This document shows positions 1 to 8,168 of a stretch of 64,000 bases of DNA, piece after piece. The notes below the pieces were generated by a model that searched no databases, was not told the DNA's origin, and worked only from the letters and a program-made list of their open reading frames with translations. The position numbers and the translations under genes were made by a program. Positions within the stretch are counted from its first letter, which is position 1. Each line of letters begins with the position of its first letter. Origin of the DNA: JAFAXD01 sp963816775 (GTDB lineage Bacteria > Pseudomonadota > Alphaproteobacteria > Rhizobiales > Xanthobacteraceae); assembly GCA_963816775.1 (NCBI GenBank), contig CAWFLX010000065.1:1-64000 (forward strand), read 5' to 3'.

Positions 1-97
1 TCAGCGTGAGCCCCAGGATGTTGGTGTAGTATTCGGTTTGCTTGTCCAGATCCGGCGTCTCGTAGATCGCGTGGGAAATCTTGCGAACTCGAATCAT
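1..97 (-). CDS. VOC (glyoxalase/dioxygenase superfamily) protein, N-terminal fragment
   Basis: Only the first 32 codons lie in the window; the gene runs off the left edge. The protein begins MIRVRKISHAIYETPDL and continues with a stretch ending YYTNILGLTL. This first beta-alpha-beta module, with a His after the first strand and a conserved Y-x-x-x-L-G-L turn, is typical of the vicinal oxygen chelate fold. Its ATG overlaps the stop codon of the upstream oxidoreductase in an ATGA arrangement, so the two are probably translationally coupled in one operon. Substrate unknown: could be an extradiol dioxygenase, an isomerase or a lyase. Confidence 0.75.
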   Translation of the reverse strand, partial: MIRVRKISHAIYETPDLDKQTEYYTNILGLTL

Positions 98-999
98 GTC
101 GTATGCTCCTGTTGGCTCGCCTGTTTTGATTTTGCCGGACTGCCGGCTTCGAAAAACTCGATGATCGCCGCGACGTCGCGATCTCCGATGCCCGGGGTTG
201 CGCGTTCATAGACATCAACCAGGCAGTCGAGCAGCGGCGTCGGAACTCCGACCTCGTGGGCCAGCGCTTTGCATCCCTCGAGGTAGTGACCGAGCACCGC
301 CGCCGCGCCCTGTTGCGGCATGAAGCGGCGTTCGGCCATCCACGGCGCGCGAATGGCGAATTGCGTGGAGCCGCCGCTGCCTTGCGCGACCGCCTTGATC
401 AGGAGTCCGGGGTCGACCCCGGTCTTCAATCCGATCGCCATCGCCTGGGCGGTGCCGGCGATGTGCAGCGCCACCAGCAGATTGTTGACGAGCTTGACCT
501 TGGTCGCGCTTCCGAAAGCCCCGAGATGCATGCAGAGATCGGCGAACCCGGCGACGATCGGCTCGACCCTTGTCACCGCGGCGGCGGGTCCGCCTAGATA
601 GATGACGCCCTTGCGCTGCGCCACCATGCCGGGCGTGCCGCTCACCTCGCCGTCCAGGAAAACTACGCCCTTGTCGGCGAGCGGCGCGATGTAGCGCTGC
701 TTGACTGACAACGGATGCGATCCGAGCTCCACCACGACCTGATTGTTTCGCGCCGACGCGACTAGCCCGTGCGGGCCGCGCATCACCTCCTCCAGGGCGG
801 CGGCGTCCGGCAAGCAGGTGAAGACAATATCGGTCTGGGCACTCACCTCCGCGGGAGAGCGCGCCGCTATTCCGCCGAGTGCCTCGAATTCAGCCAGAGA
901 ACTGCGCCGATAGCCGACCACGGCGTACCCGCTTTTGATCAGATTCGCGCAAATCGGAAGCCCGATTTTTCCAATGCCGACGAAACCCACCTTCTGCAT
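94..999 (-). CDS. NAD(P)-dependent oxidoreductase, beta-hydroxyacid dehydrogenase family
   Basis: 301 aa, the usual length for 3-hydroxyisobutyrate / 6-phosphogluconate dehydrogenase-like enzymes. The Rossmann motif GIGKIG is at residues 8-13. The substrate-binding signature appears as DGEVSGTPG near 116-124 and the catalytic lysine segment KLVNN near 169. The start chosen (MQKVGFVG) has AGGAGG 7 nt upstream; a longer ORF exists but lacks any family homology in the extra 35 residues. It sits downstream of a TetR gene on the same strand and overlaps a VOC gene by 4 nt, suggesting a small inducible catabolic operon. The substrate cannot be named from sequence. Confidence 0.88.
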   Translation of the reverse strand: MQKVGFVGIGKIGLPICANLIKSGYAVVGYRRSSLAEFEALGGIAARSPAEVSAQTDIVFTCLPDAAALEEVMRGPHGLVASARNNQVVVELGSHPLSVKQRYIAPLADKGVVFLDGEVSGTPGMVAQRKGVIYLGGPAAAVTRVEPIVAGFADLCMHLGAFGSATKVKLVNNLLVALHIAGTAQAMAIGLKTGVDPGLLIKAVAQGSGGSTQFAIRAPWMAERRFMPQQGAAAVLGHYLEGCKALAHEVGVPTPLLDCLVDVYERATPGIGDRDVAAIIEFFEAGSPAKSKQASQQEHTT

Positions 1000-1069
1000 T
1001 GTCGTTCCTCCTGCGGTTCGCCCTCTAGCGAGGCGTTTGTCCAGCAATGCCCGCGCTGACGCGCGAGCT

Positions 1070-1756
1070 CTAACCTGGGTCCCGGACTTGCGGCGGCGCG
1101 GCACAGCCGCGCAGAAAAACCCTGACCGCGATCCGCACCGTCTCGTCGATCTTCTCGCGCCGCGCCGTGCGGGGCACTGAGGTCAGCCGGCCGAGCTGAT
1201 GTTCGCCGATCAGCATGTCGAGAAACAGCACGGCAAGCCGATACGGATCCTCTTCGAAGATACGACCCTCTCGCTGCTGCTTCGTGATCCAGGTCGCCAC
1301 AACGTTGTAGGCGGACGCCGGCCCGGTCTCGAAGAAAAGCCGTCCAACCTCGGGAAACTTCCGACCGATCGACACCATGAGCCGATGGAATTCGAGAATT
1401 TCTGGCGACAGGACCCTCGCAAGGAACGAGTGACCGATCTCAGTCAGCTGGGCCTCCAGGCTGCCCGTGGCGTCCACATGAATTGCCATGGTGACGTCCT
1501 GGCACTCCTGCCTGACAACAGCCTCAAACAATCCCTCCTTGCCGCCGAACCAGGCATAGACCGTCGCTTTCGAACCGCCGACGACCTCGATGATGTCGTC
1601 GATCGAAACGTTGTCGTAGCCATGTTTCAGGAACAACGGCGCCGCCATGCGAACAATACGTTCTCGGCGGGCATCGGCGCTCTCGATCCGGCCCGAACCG
1701 CGCGCGGGGCGCCGCGCGTGCACGCGCCGCGCGCTCTTCGTGCCTCGAATTGACAT
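1070..1756 (-). CDS. TetR/AcrR family transcriptional regulator
   Basis: 228 aa from an ATG preceded by CAGGAAACC. An N-terminal helix-turn-helix covers roughly residues 25-75, with the recognition stretch GGSKATVYAWFGGKEGLF. The C-terminal domain resembles the AefR-like ligand-binding class (bulky segment around EILEFHRLMVSIGRKFPEVG). It is first in a same-strand group with the oxidoreductase and VOC genes, 70 nt apart. A near-perfect 23-bp palindrome lies 66 nt upstream of its start (1822..1844), consistent with autorepression. The inducer is unknown. Confidence 0.88.
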   Translation of the reverse strand: MSIRGTKSARRVHARRPARGSGRIESADARRERIVRMAAPLFLKHGYDNVSIDDIIEVVGGSKATVYAWFGGKEGLFEAVVRQECQDVTMAIHVDATGSLEAQLTEIGHSFLARVLSPEILEFHRLMVSIGRKFPEVGRLFFETGPASAYNVVATWITKQQREGRIFEEDPYRLAVLFLDMLIGEHQLGRLTSVPRTARREKIDETVRIAVRVFLRGCAAPPQVRDPG

Positions 1757-1821
1757 CAGGTTTCCTGGCGGGGACGGCATCGAGCTTGGATCTTATCTTT
1801 TCCGGTCGCATTCAACGCAGA

Positions 1822-1844
1822 ACTGTAACGTACCGTACATTACA
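1822..1844. promoter_or_regulatory. Candidate TetR operator, 23-bp palindrome
   Basis: The half-sites CTGTAACGTAC and GTACATTACAG flank a central C; 10 of 11 positions are complementary. Size, internal GTAC steps and position upstream of a tetR start are typical of TetR-family operators. It is the only such palindrome between the tetR gene and dinB. Confidence 0.65.
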
Positions 1845-2182
1845 GCATAACGCGCCGCAAAGAACAAATACCGATGTAACGCGATTTCCAGTCGCCGAAA
1901 CCCTCCTGTAACGCCGCAGCCGCAGTTTCATGCGACCGCGCGCGAACGGCGGAATAGCGGGGACGCTCAGTCGCCCCCTCTGCGTAAATCGCTTGCAGGT
2001 TTCGGCCAGTGTTCGCTCCGCTGCGTCCGGTTGCTGTTTGCAGCGGGCCCGCCGCACATCCAGGCCTGGCACGCCCGTCGTTGCCAACGCGACCATCAAG
2101 AAATGAGGGGTGGCGAACGGAGCCTTGGTCCTTGATCGGCCGCCCTCCCCGCGCGAGCATCTGGAAGCTGGAATCGCTCCAC
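1845..2182. other. Intergenic region between tetR operator and dinB
   Basis: 338 nt without a convincing gene. A reading frame is open upstream of dinB, but the extra residues do not look like a DinB N-terminus. No terminator, RNA gene or repeat was recognised. Confidence 0.5.
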
Positions 2183-3472
2183 ATGCTCGCCTTCTGTCGC
2201 GACTGCCTGGCCGATAATCCGCACAGTGCGCTGCGCTGCCGCGGCTGCGGGTCGCCACGGTTGGCTGACCACCCTCGGCTTGCCAAGCTCGCCATCGCCC
2301 ACGTCGATTGTGATGCGTTCTACGCAACAATCGAAAAGCGCGACAATCCCAGCCTGCGCGACCGTCCAGTTATTGTCGGCGGCGGCAAGCGAGGCGTGGT
2401 CGCAACCGCCTGCTATGTGACACGCACCTTCGGGGTGAAGTCGGCGATGCCGATGTTTGAGGCGCGTCGGCTCTGCCCCGACGCAGTGGTGGTGCCGCCC
2501 GATATGGCGAAGTACGCGGCCGTCGGGCGCGAGGTGCGCGCGCTGATGTTCAAGCTCACCCCGCTAGTAGAGCCGCTCTCGATCGATGAAGCTTTTCTCG
2601 ATCTTGCCGGCACCGAGCGGCTGCATAGCATGAGCCCCGCGAAATCGCTCGCGCGCTTCGCCAAGGAGGTCGAAACCCAGATCGGCATCACGGTCTCGAT
2701 CGGGCTCTCGGCCAACAAGTTCCTCGCCAAGGTCGCGTCCGATCTCGACAAACCGCGCGGCTTCTCGGTACTCAGCCAGGAGGAGGCTGCTGCCTTCCTG
2801 GCGCCGAAGCCGGTCACGTTCATCTGGGGTGTCGGCAAGGTGTTCGGCCAGACGCTGGCGCGCGACGGCTACCGGAACATCGCCGACCTGCAGCGGGCGG
2901 ATGAAACCGATTTGATGCGGCGCTACGGGGTCGAAGGCCAGCGCCTGGCACGGCTCTCGCGCGGGATCGACCAACGGTTGGTCAGCCCCGACCGCGAAGC
3001 CAAGAGCGTATCGGCTGAGACAACGTTCGCGAGCGACCTTGCGGATCTGCGCGCGCTCGAGCGCCTGCTGTGGGATCTGTCCGAGCGGGTTTCGGCGCGG
3101 CTCAAAGCCAAGTCGATCGCCGGAACAACCGTGACGCTCAAGCTCAAGACAGCCGACTTCCGCCTTCGAACCCGCGCCCGCTCCCTGCCGGCGTCGACGC
3201 AACTCGCAGCGATGATCTTCGCGAGCGGCCGCGAGTTGCTGGTCCGTGAGGTGGACGGCACCAAGTTTCGCTTGATCGGCATCGGCGTGTCGGGGCTCGG
3301 TGACGCTGAAGGCGCCGATCCGGCCGACCTCGTCAACCAGCGCGCCCAGCGCAGCGCCGCAGCGGAGCATGCCGTCGACCGGCTGCGCGACCGCTTCGGC
3401 GACGACGCCGTAATCAGGGGGCTGGTGTTCGAGGAGGAAGACGACGCCGGGCGTACGACCGAGGAGCGATAA
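2183..3472 (+). CDS. dinB: DNA polymerase IV, Y family (translesion)
   Basis: 429 aa. It starts with a zinc-ribbon-like head (Cys 5, 8, 19, 22 in FCRDC...RCRGC) that many alphaproteobacterial DinB proteins carry. The Y-family palm follows: AHVDCDAFYATIE at about 40-52 with the first metal aspartates, and PLSIDEAFLDL at about 132-142 with the catalytic Asp-Glu. The little finger ends near QRAQRSAAAEHAVDRL. The ATG was chosen because it begins exactly at the conserved LAFCRDCL; its ribosome site is weak. It synthesises across damaged template, generally with low fidelity. It is transcribed alone and converges on eipB with 18 nt between stops. Confidence 0.95.
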   Translation: MLAFCRDCLADNPHSALRCRGCGSPRLADHPRLAKLAIAHVDCDAFYATIEKRDNPSLRDRPVIVGGGKRGVVATACYVTRTFGVKSAMPMFEARRLCPDAVVVPPDMAKYAAVGREVRALMFKLTPLVEPLSIDEAFLDLAGTERLHSMSPAKSLARFAKEVETQIGITVSIGLSANKFLAKVASDLDKPRGFSVLSQEEAAAFLAPKPVTFIWGVGKVFGQTLARDGYRNIADLQRADETDLMRRYGVEGQRLARLSRGIDQRLVSPDREAKSVSAETTFASDLADLRALERLLWDLSERVSARLKAKSIAGTTVTLKLKTADFRLRTRARSLPASTQLAAMIFASGRELLVREVDGTKFRLIGIGVSGLGDAEGADPADLVNQRAQRSAAAEHAVDRLRDRFGDDAVIRGLVFEEEDDAGRTTEER

Positions 3473-3490
3473 CTCCGCAGGGTGCTCCAA

Positions 3491-4342
3491 TCACTGACAC
3501 GCCTTCGCTTCCTTCAACTCGAGCTGGCTCATTTCACCGGCGACGACGAAGTCCCCGTAGTCGAGGCTGAGCGAACGTGAAATGCCGTTTTCGTACATCT
3601 CGAACCCGATCGAATAGACCGGCGTACGCTCACCCCCTTCCGTCGCACGGTCGAAATAACTGATCCGCACCGGCCACCGCGTCATGCCGGTCAGCGCCGG
3701 GTATGCGGCCGACGCGTCAGTCGGCTTCTTCTCGTCGGGCGGAATCGCGCGGCCGATAACGGTCAGCGTATCGAAGACCTTCTCGCCGTTTTCGGACCCG
3801 TCAAAGACCGGAAACTCAAGAATGCTAGTGCCGGCGCGCGCAGCCTCGATGATCCGCCGCATATGCTCGGCCGGGAACACCGTGTCGGGGCCGAGCTTGA
3901 ACGACTTGGCGTCGGGCTTCGCGAGTTGCACCGTCACGCCGCCGGCATCGCGATCCGCATGGCCGTCGGCGGCCTCGACCGGCTTCTGGTTAAGATAATT
4001 AGTTGAGTTGAACCTAAAGGCCTTGGCCTCCCCCTCTTCCCAGGTGCTGGCGCGCAGATCGCTCAACGCCGTCTTGCCTTCACCGGAATCAAGCTCCGAG
4101 ACCTGGCGGAACTGCAGCACGTAGCCTTCGCACGGGCTGCCCGAGAAATCGTAAAGAATACGCCCGCGCACCGCTTCGACCTGACGCTTGCCCGGCGAGC
4201 GCAACAATTTGAGGTCATACACGGCCCGGTGCGGCGCAAGCGCTATGGTGGCCGCCTGCGCAGACGGCATAGCCGACATGAACGGAAGTGCGAACGCAGA
4301 CACCGCTGCGGCGTACATGTAATAGGTATGAGCGCGCGTCAT
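3491..4342 (-). CDS. eipB: Cell-envelope integrity protein EipB (DUF1849)
   Basis: 283 aa with a signal peptide of about 31 residues (hydrophobic run then AQAA). The mature part begins with ATIALAPHRAVYDLKL and ends ELKEAKACQ, matching the DUF1849 family. In Brucella this periplasmic beta-spiral protein supports envelope integrity. The two family cysteines expected to form a disulphide are visible as SPCEGY and the penultimate Cys. The start was chosen for the GAGGAGG box 6 nt upstream. The promoter region is shared with a divergent ridA operon and contains the composite repeat. Confidence 0.88.
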   Translation of the reverse strand: MTRAHTYYMYAAAVSAFALPFMSAMPSAQAATIALAPHRAVYDLKLLRSPGKRQVEAVRGRILYDFSGSPCEGYVLQFRQVSELDSGEGKTALSDLRASTWEEGEAKAFRFNSTNYLNQKPVEAADGHADRDAGGVTVQLAKPDAKSFKLGPDTVFPAEHMRRIIEAARAGTSILEFPVFDGSENGEKVFDTLTVIGRAIPPDEKKPTDASAAYPALTGMTRWPVRISYFDRATEGGERTPVYSIGFEMYENGISRSLSLDYGDFVVAGEMSQLELKEAKACQ

Positions 4343-4461
4343 CAAACCTCCTCGATCGCGATCAAATACATAAAGCCGGTGACGCTCAGCCGCAACGACG
4401 GCCGCTTGCGCGGATGAGCCCAATTGGGAACACTGCGGATCATGCGTGATGTCCAGGGCAA

Positions 4462-4543
4462 TGCTCTCGTGTCCCGATTCCGAAGTTCGCATGACCTTGC
4501 GGCACCCTCTGATGCGAACTTCGGAATCAAAGGGACACGAGCA
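4462..4543. repeat. Composite palindromic repeat, copy 1, hairpin A
   Basis: Inverted repeat with arms 4462..4492 and 4512..4543 around a 19-nt loop. A 17-bp perfect block (GATTCCGAAGTTCGCAT) and an 8-bp block (CGTGTCCC) pair; a 3-nt A/T insertion separates them in the right arm. It lies in the eipB-ridA divergent spacer. Related sequence recurs near 52.6 and 54.3 kb. Confidence 0.85.
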
Positions 4544-4554
4544 AATTTATGATT

Positions 4555-4632
4555 CTAGTGTGGTTTTTGGATTTGAAGTTCCTCTGCGAGCGGGCGGCAA
4601 AAGTTGTAGGAACTTCAAATCCACCACACTAG
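4555..4632. repeat. Composite palindromic repeat, copy 1, hairpin B
   Basis: Arms 4555..4583 and 4608..4632 pair over 25 bp without mismatch, except for a 4-nt T insertion in the left arm. The arms carry the core TGGATTTGAAGTTCCT. They resemble the arms of hairpin A along their length (CTAGTGTGG / CTCGTGTCCC, then GATT and GAAGTTC), so A and B look like a tandem duplication. The right arm ends 13 nt before the ridA start and abuts its ribosome-binding site. Confidence 0.88.
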
Positions 4633-4645
4633 GTCGGAGAATCCT

Positions 4646-5113
4646 ATGGCCGGAACGGTTGAGAAGAAATTGACGGAACTCGGACTGACGTTGCCTGCAT
4701 TGGCAGCACCCCTTGCCAATTACGTGGGCTCGGTTCGAACCGGAAACCTGTTGTTTGTCTCCGGCCAGCTGTGCCTCGGCGCCGACGGCAAACTCGTCGC
4801 CAAGGGTAAGCTCGGTGCTGAGGTATCTGTTGAGGATGGCCAAAAGGCGGCACAGGCCTGCGCGATCAACCTGTTCGCGCAACTCAAGGCCGCGCTCGGC
4901 GATCTCGACAAGGTGGTGCGGGTGGTCCGTCTCGGCGGCTTTATCAGTTCGACGCCGTCGTTTCTCGAGGGCCCGAAGGTCATGAACGGCGCCTCGGACC
5001 TGATGGTAGCGGTATTCGGTGACAGAGGCCGGCACGCGCGCACGACCGTTGGGGTCGCCGTCCTGCCGCTCGATGCGGCCGTTGAGGTCGAGGGCTTGTT
5101 CGAGGTGTCATGA
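4646..5113 (+). CDS. RidA family protein (YjgF/YER057c/UK114)
   Basis: 155 aa, in the longer RidA subgroup. It has the characteristic NYVGSVRTGNLLFVSGQL segment at about residues 26-43 and the C-terminal HARTTVGVAVLPLDAAVEVEG with the conserved Arg of the trimer-interface active site. Family members hydrolyse reactive enamine/imine intermediates such as 2-aminoacrylate; this subgroup's substrate is not established. GGAGA precedes the ATG. The stop overlaps the next start (ATGA), making an operon with the FemAB-like and probably the HIT gene. A strong hairpin ends just before its ribosome-binding site. Confidence 0.9.
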   Translation: MAGTVEKKLTELGLTLPALAAPLANYVGSVRTGNLLFVSGQLCLGADGKLVAKGKLGAEVSVEDGQKAAQACAINLFAQLKAALGDLDKVVRVVRLGGFISSTPSFLEGPKVMNGASDLMVAVFGDRGRHARTTVGVAVLPLDAAVEVEGLFEVS

Positions 5114-6429
5114 CAGCCCGCCGCCGCAACGACGGTTCGACGACGGATCAATTACGCATTCGCGTCCTGCCCAGCATCGCCGATATCTCGGCGTCCGACT
5201 GGGACGCCTGCGCCAATCCAGGCGGGCACGCGCCGGCCGCACATTCACAAGCAAAATCAATAGAGATCGGGACGTCGGCGCAAGCAAGCTGTCAGCACCT
5301 CGCGCGGGGTTCGGACGCCGCCGCAACGACGGCCTATAATCCGTTCATATCGCACGCCTTTTTGTCCGCGCTCGAGGCCTCGGGTTCGGCCACCGCAAAA
5401 ACCGGCTGGATGGCGCAACACCTGATGGCCGAGCGCGCGGGCGCCATCGTCGGCGTGGTGCCGTGCTATCTCAAATCCCATTCGCGAGGCGAGTACGTCT
5501 TCGATCGTGGCTGGGCCGAAGCCTACGAACGCGCTGGCGGCAGCTACTATCCGAAGCTGCAAGTCTCGGTCCCCTTTACACCCGCCAGCGGACGGCGCCT
5601 GCTGGTTCGCTCCGGCGCACCCGCCGACGAGACCCGGGACGCGTTGGCGCAAGGACTGGTGGAGCTCTGCCAGCTGCGGCAGGCGTCATCGGTCCACGTG
5701 ACGTTCATGCCGGAAACCGAATGGACGCTCGCGGCGAAGCGCGGATATCTGCAACGAACCGATCAGCAATTCCATTGGGCCAACGCGGGCTTTGCAAACT
5801 TTGAGGGATTTCTGGAGGCGCTTGCGGCCCGCAAGCGCAAGTTCATCCGGCGCGAGCGGCGGGACGCCGTGGCCAATGGAATTGAAATCGTCCGGCTCAC
5901 CGGTCCGGATCTGACCGAGGCGGTGTGGGATTCCTTCTTTACGTTCTACATGGAGACCGGGTCGCGCAAGTGGGGCCGCCCCTACCTGACGCGCCGATTT
6001 TTCTCGCTCATCGGCGAAACCATGGCCGATCGCATCCTGCTGGTGATGGCGCGGCGCGCCGGACGCTATGTGGCGGGCGCAATCAACTTCATCGGCTCCG
6101 ACATTCTGTTCGGCCGGCATTGGGGGGCGATCGAACACCATCCGTTCCTGCATTTCGAGGTCTGCTATTATCAGGCGATCGAATACGCCATCGACCACAA
6201 GCTCCGGCGCGTGGAGGCGGGAGCTCAGGGCGAGCACAAACTGGCGCGCGGATATCTGCCGCAGACGACCTATTCGGCCCACTACATCGCCGATCCGGCC
6301 TTGCGGCGGGCGATTGCGGAGTATCTGACGCGCGAGCGCGCCTATGTGGCGGCGGCCGGGGAAGAGCTTGGCGAGATGTCGCCATTTCGCAAGAACCTGA
6401 CCGAGGAAGAGGAAGCCGAGCCGGCCTGA
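5110..6429 (+). CDS. FemAB-like GNAT protein (peptidogalycan biosynthesis/recognition family)
   Basis: 439 aa. The conserved body starts at YNPFISHAFLSALE (about residue 78) and includes KSHSRGEYVFDRGWAEAYER, YYPKLQVSVPF and the C-terminal GAQGEHKLARGYLP, all hallmarks of this DUF482-type N-acyltransferase family. Activity is inferred to be an acyl or aminoacyl transfer from a GNAT fold; substrate unknown. Between DWDACANPGG (about 45) and YNPF there is a low-complexity Ala/Ser/Gln-rich insert of about 35 residues; the DNA coding its end repeats 17 nt from the start of the gene. It is translationally coupled to ridA and 15 nt from the HIT gene. Confidence 0.85.
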   Translation: MTARRRNDGSTTDQLRIRVLPSIADISASDWDACANPGGHAPAAHSQAKSIEIGTSAQASCQHLARGSDAAATTAYNPFISHAFLSALEASGSATAKTGWMAQHLMAERAGAIVGVVPCYLKSHSRGEYVFDRGWAEAYERAGGSYYPKLQVSVPFTPASGRRLLVRSGAPADETRDALAQGLVELCQLRQASSVHVTFMPETEWTLAAKRGYLQRTDQQFHWANAGFANFEGFLEALAARKRKFIRRERRDAVANGIEIVRLTGPDLTEAVWDSFFTFYMETGSRKWGRPYLTRRFFSLIGETMADRILLVMARRAGRYVAGAINFIGSDILFGRHWGAIEHHPFLHFEVCYYQAIEYAIDHKLRRVEAGAQGEHKLARGYLPQTTYSAHYIADPALRRAIAEYLTRERAYVAAAGEELGEMSPFRKNLTEEEEAEPA

Positions 6430-6444
6430 GGTTGGAGGATCGCG

Positions 6445-6873
6445 ATGCCGAACTATGACCCCAACAACGTGTTCGCAAAAATCCTGCGCGGCGAACTCCC
6501 GTGCCACAAGGTCTACGAAGACGACCGCGCCTTCGCGTTCCTCGACATCATGCCGCGCGCGCCCGGGCACACGCTGGTGATCCCGAAGGTGCCGGCGCGC
6601 AACCTCCTCGACGTCAAGCCGGACGATCTCGCCCACCTCGTCGGGGTCGTCCAGAAGGTCGCCGCGGCCGCCATGAAGGTGTTCGGCGCCGACGGGCTCA
6701 CTTTGCAGCAATTCAACGAACAGGCCGGCGGCCAGGTGGTGTTTCACCTGCACTTCCACATCATTCCGCGCAAGACCGCCGTGCCGATGAAGCCGCCGGC
6801 GACCTACAAAGAAGAGACCGCCGTCTTGTCCGACCAGGCGCTGAAACTCGCGGCGGCGCTCAAGAGCGCGTGA
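6445..6873 (+). CDS. HIT family protein
   Basis: 142 aa. The histidine-triad motif HLHFHIIPR is near residues 100-108, preceded by QQFNEQAGGQVVFHLH. The N-terminal DIMPRAPGHTLVIPK is the usual nucleotide-binding loop. Such Hint-like enzymes hydrolyse nucleoside phosphoramidates or dinucleotides, with the central His as nucleophile. GGAGG lies 7 nt before the ATG. It is last in the ridA-FemAB-HIT run. Confidence 0.93.
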   Translation: MPNYDPNNVFAKILRGELPCHKVYEDDRAFAFLDIMPRAPGHTLVIPKVPARNLLDVKPDDLAHLVGVVQKVAAAAMKVFGADGLTLQQFNEQAGGQVVFHLHFHIIPRKTAVPMKPPATYKEETAVLSDQALKLAAALKSA

Positions 6874-6986
6874 AGCCGGTCGCATTCGATTCCCTGACGG
6901 AACCCGCCGATACAGGATGCTCAATTCGGATCGTCAGAGCAAATCTCCCTTGATCGGTAGCGGACCAGACGAGATAGGAGCGCACG

Positions 6987-8165
6987 ATGTCGCCCTCCCC
7001 ACCCTCCGTGCAATCCGGACAAGAGATTATCGACCGAGTCCGGGCGCTGGCTCCCGGCTTCCGCAAGCGCGCCGAGGCGGCCGAAGAGGCGCGCAGAATT
7101 CCGAACGAGTTGGCTCAGGAACTGCTCGCCGCCGGCATCGCCCGCATCCTGGTGCCGCCTCGTTTCGGCGGCTACGGGCTCGGTCTCGACATCTGGTTCG
7201 AGGTGGCGCGCGAGATCAGCAAGGCCGATGCCTCGCACGGTTGGTGCGCGAGCCTGATTATCCACCATCCGCACATCATCGGCATGTTTCCGGAGGAAGC
7301 CCAGCAGGCCGTTTGGGCCGACGGCCCCGACGTTGCGATCGCGGCGTCGGTGCAACCGAGGGCGAAGGTTAAGCGCGAGCACGGCGGCTACCGCGTGTCG
7401 GGACAGGATTCGGCATTCGCAAGCGGCGTCGGACACAGTTCCTGGGTCTTTATCGGTGGTTTCGTGCACGACGCCGGCGTGCCGGAATGGAAGTTCTTTC
7501 TGATCCCGCCCGGCGGCTATACGGTTCGCGACACTTGGTTCACCGCCGGTATGCGGGCGACCGGCAGCAACACCATCGTCACCGATAATGTATTCGTGCC
7601 GGACACGCGCGTGATCAGCTTGCCGCAGCTGCGGGACGGAGCTGGCCCTGGCGGCGCGCTCCATGAAAGCCCGATCTTTCGTACGCCGTTCTTCTTCTAC
7701 TCTCCGCTCACATTTGCGGCGCCGATGTTGGGCGCAGCTCAGGGCGCCTATGACTACTTCCGGGACTGGACCAAGACCCGCACCGCCGCGGGCGGGGCAG
7801 CGGTGGCCGATAAAACCAGTGTCCAGGTGCGGATGGCCCGGGCCGCCGCCGACCTCGACGCGGCCGAACTGCTGCTGCGCCGCGCCGCCCTGCTGCCGCA
7901 CGCGCCGCAGGGCGCGCCCCGCTCGCTGCTGGCGCGCAGCGTGCGCGACTATGCGCGCGCCGCCGAATTGGCGGTCGCGGCGATCGATACGCTCATCGCC
8001 TTGAGCGGGACGGCGGGCTTTGCGACCTCTAATCCAATCCAGCGCGCCTGGCGGGATATTCACTTCGCATCGATGCACGTCGGTCTCAACACCGAGAACA
8101 ACTTCGCGCACTTCGGGCGCACCGAGCTCGGGCTGCCGCCGGATCCGAGCCAGCCGTACTTTTGA
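6987..8165 (+). CDS. Acyl-CoA dehydrogenase-fold flavin-dependent monooxygenase
   Basis: 392 aa. The N-terminal helical domain starts around IIDRVRALAPGFRKRAEAAEEARR, the middle domain contains ASVQPRAKVKREHGGYRVSGQ, and the C-terminal domain looks like the HpaB/HsaA (group D) type with RAWRDIHFASMHVGLN. These two-component monooxygenases hydroxylate aromatics or heterocycles using FADH2/FMNH2 from a separate reductase. No reductase gene is adjacent, so it must use one encoded elsewhere or be an atypical member. GGAGCG precedes the ATG. It converges on the small Cys-rich gene with only 3 nt between stops. Confidence 0.82.
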   Translation: MSPSPPSVQSGQEIIDRVRALAPGFRKRAEAAEEARRIPNELAQELLAAGIARILVPPRFGGYGLGLDIWFEVAREISKADASHGWCASLIIHHPHIIGMFPEEAQQAVWADGPDVAIAASVQPRAKVKREHGGYRVSGQDSAFASGVGHSSWVFIGGFVHDAGVPEWKFFLIPPGGYTVRDTWFTAGMRATGSNTIVTDNVFVPDTRVISLPQLRDGAGPGGALHESPIFRTPFFFYSPLTFAAPMLGAAQGAYDYFRDWTKTRTAAGGAAVADKTSVQVRMARAAADLDAAELLLRRAALLPHAPQGAPRSLLARSVRDYARAAELAVAAIDTLIALSGTAGFATSNPIQRAWRDIHFASMHVGLNTENNFAHFGRTELGLPPDPSQPYF

Positions 8166-8168
8166 TGA

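Noticed and set aside
2009..2182. Upstream extension of dinB
   Set aside because: The added 58 residues have no similarity to the DinB N-terminus, which begins at the Zn-ribbon.
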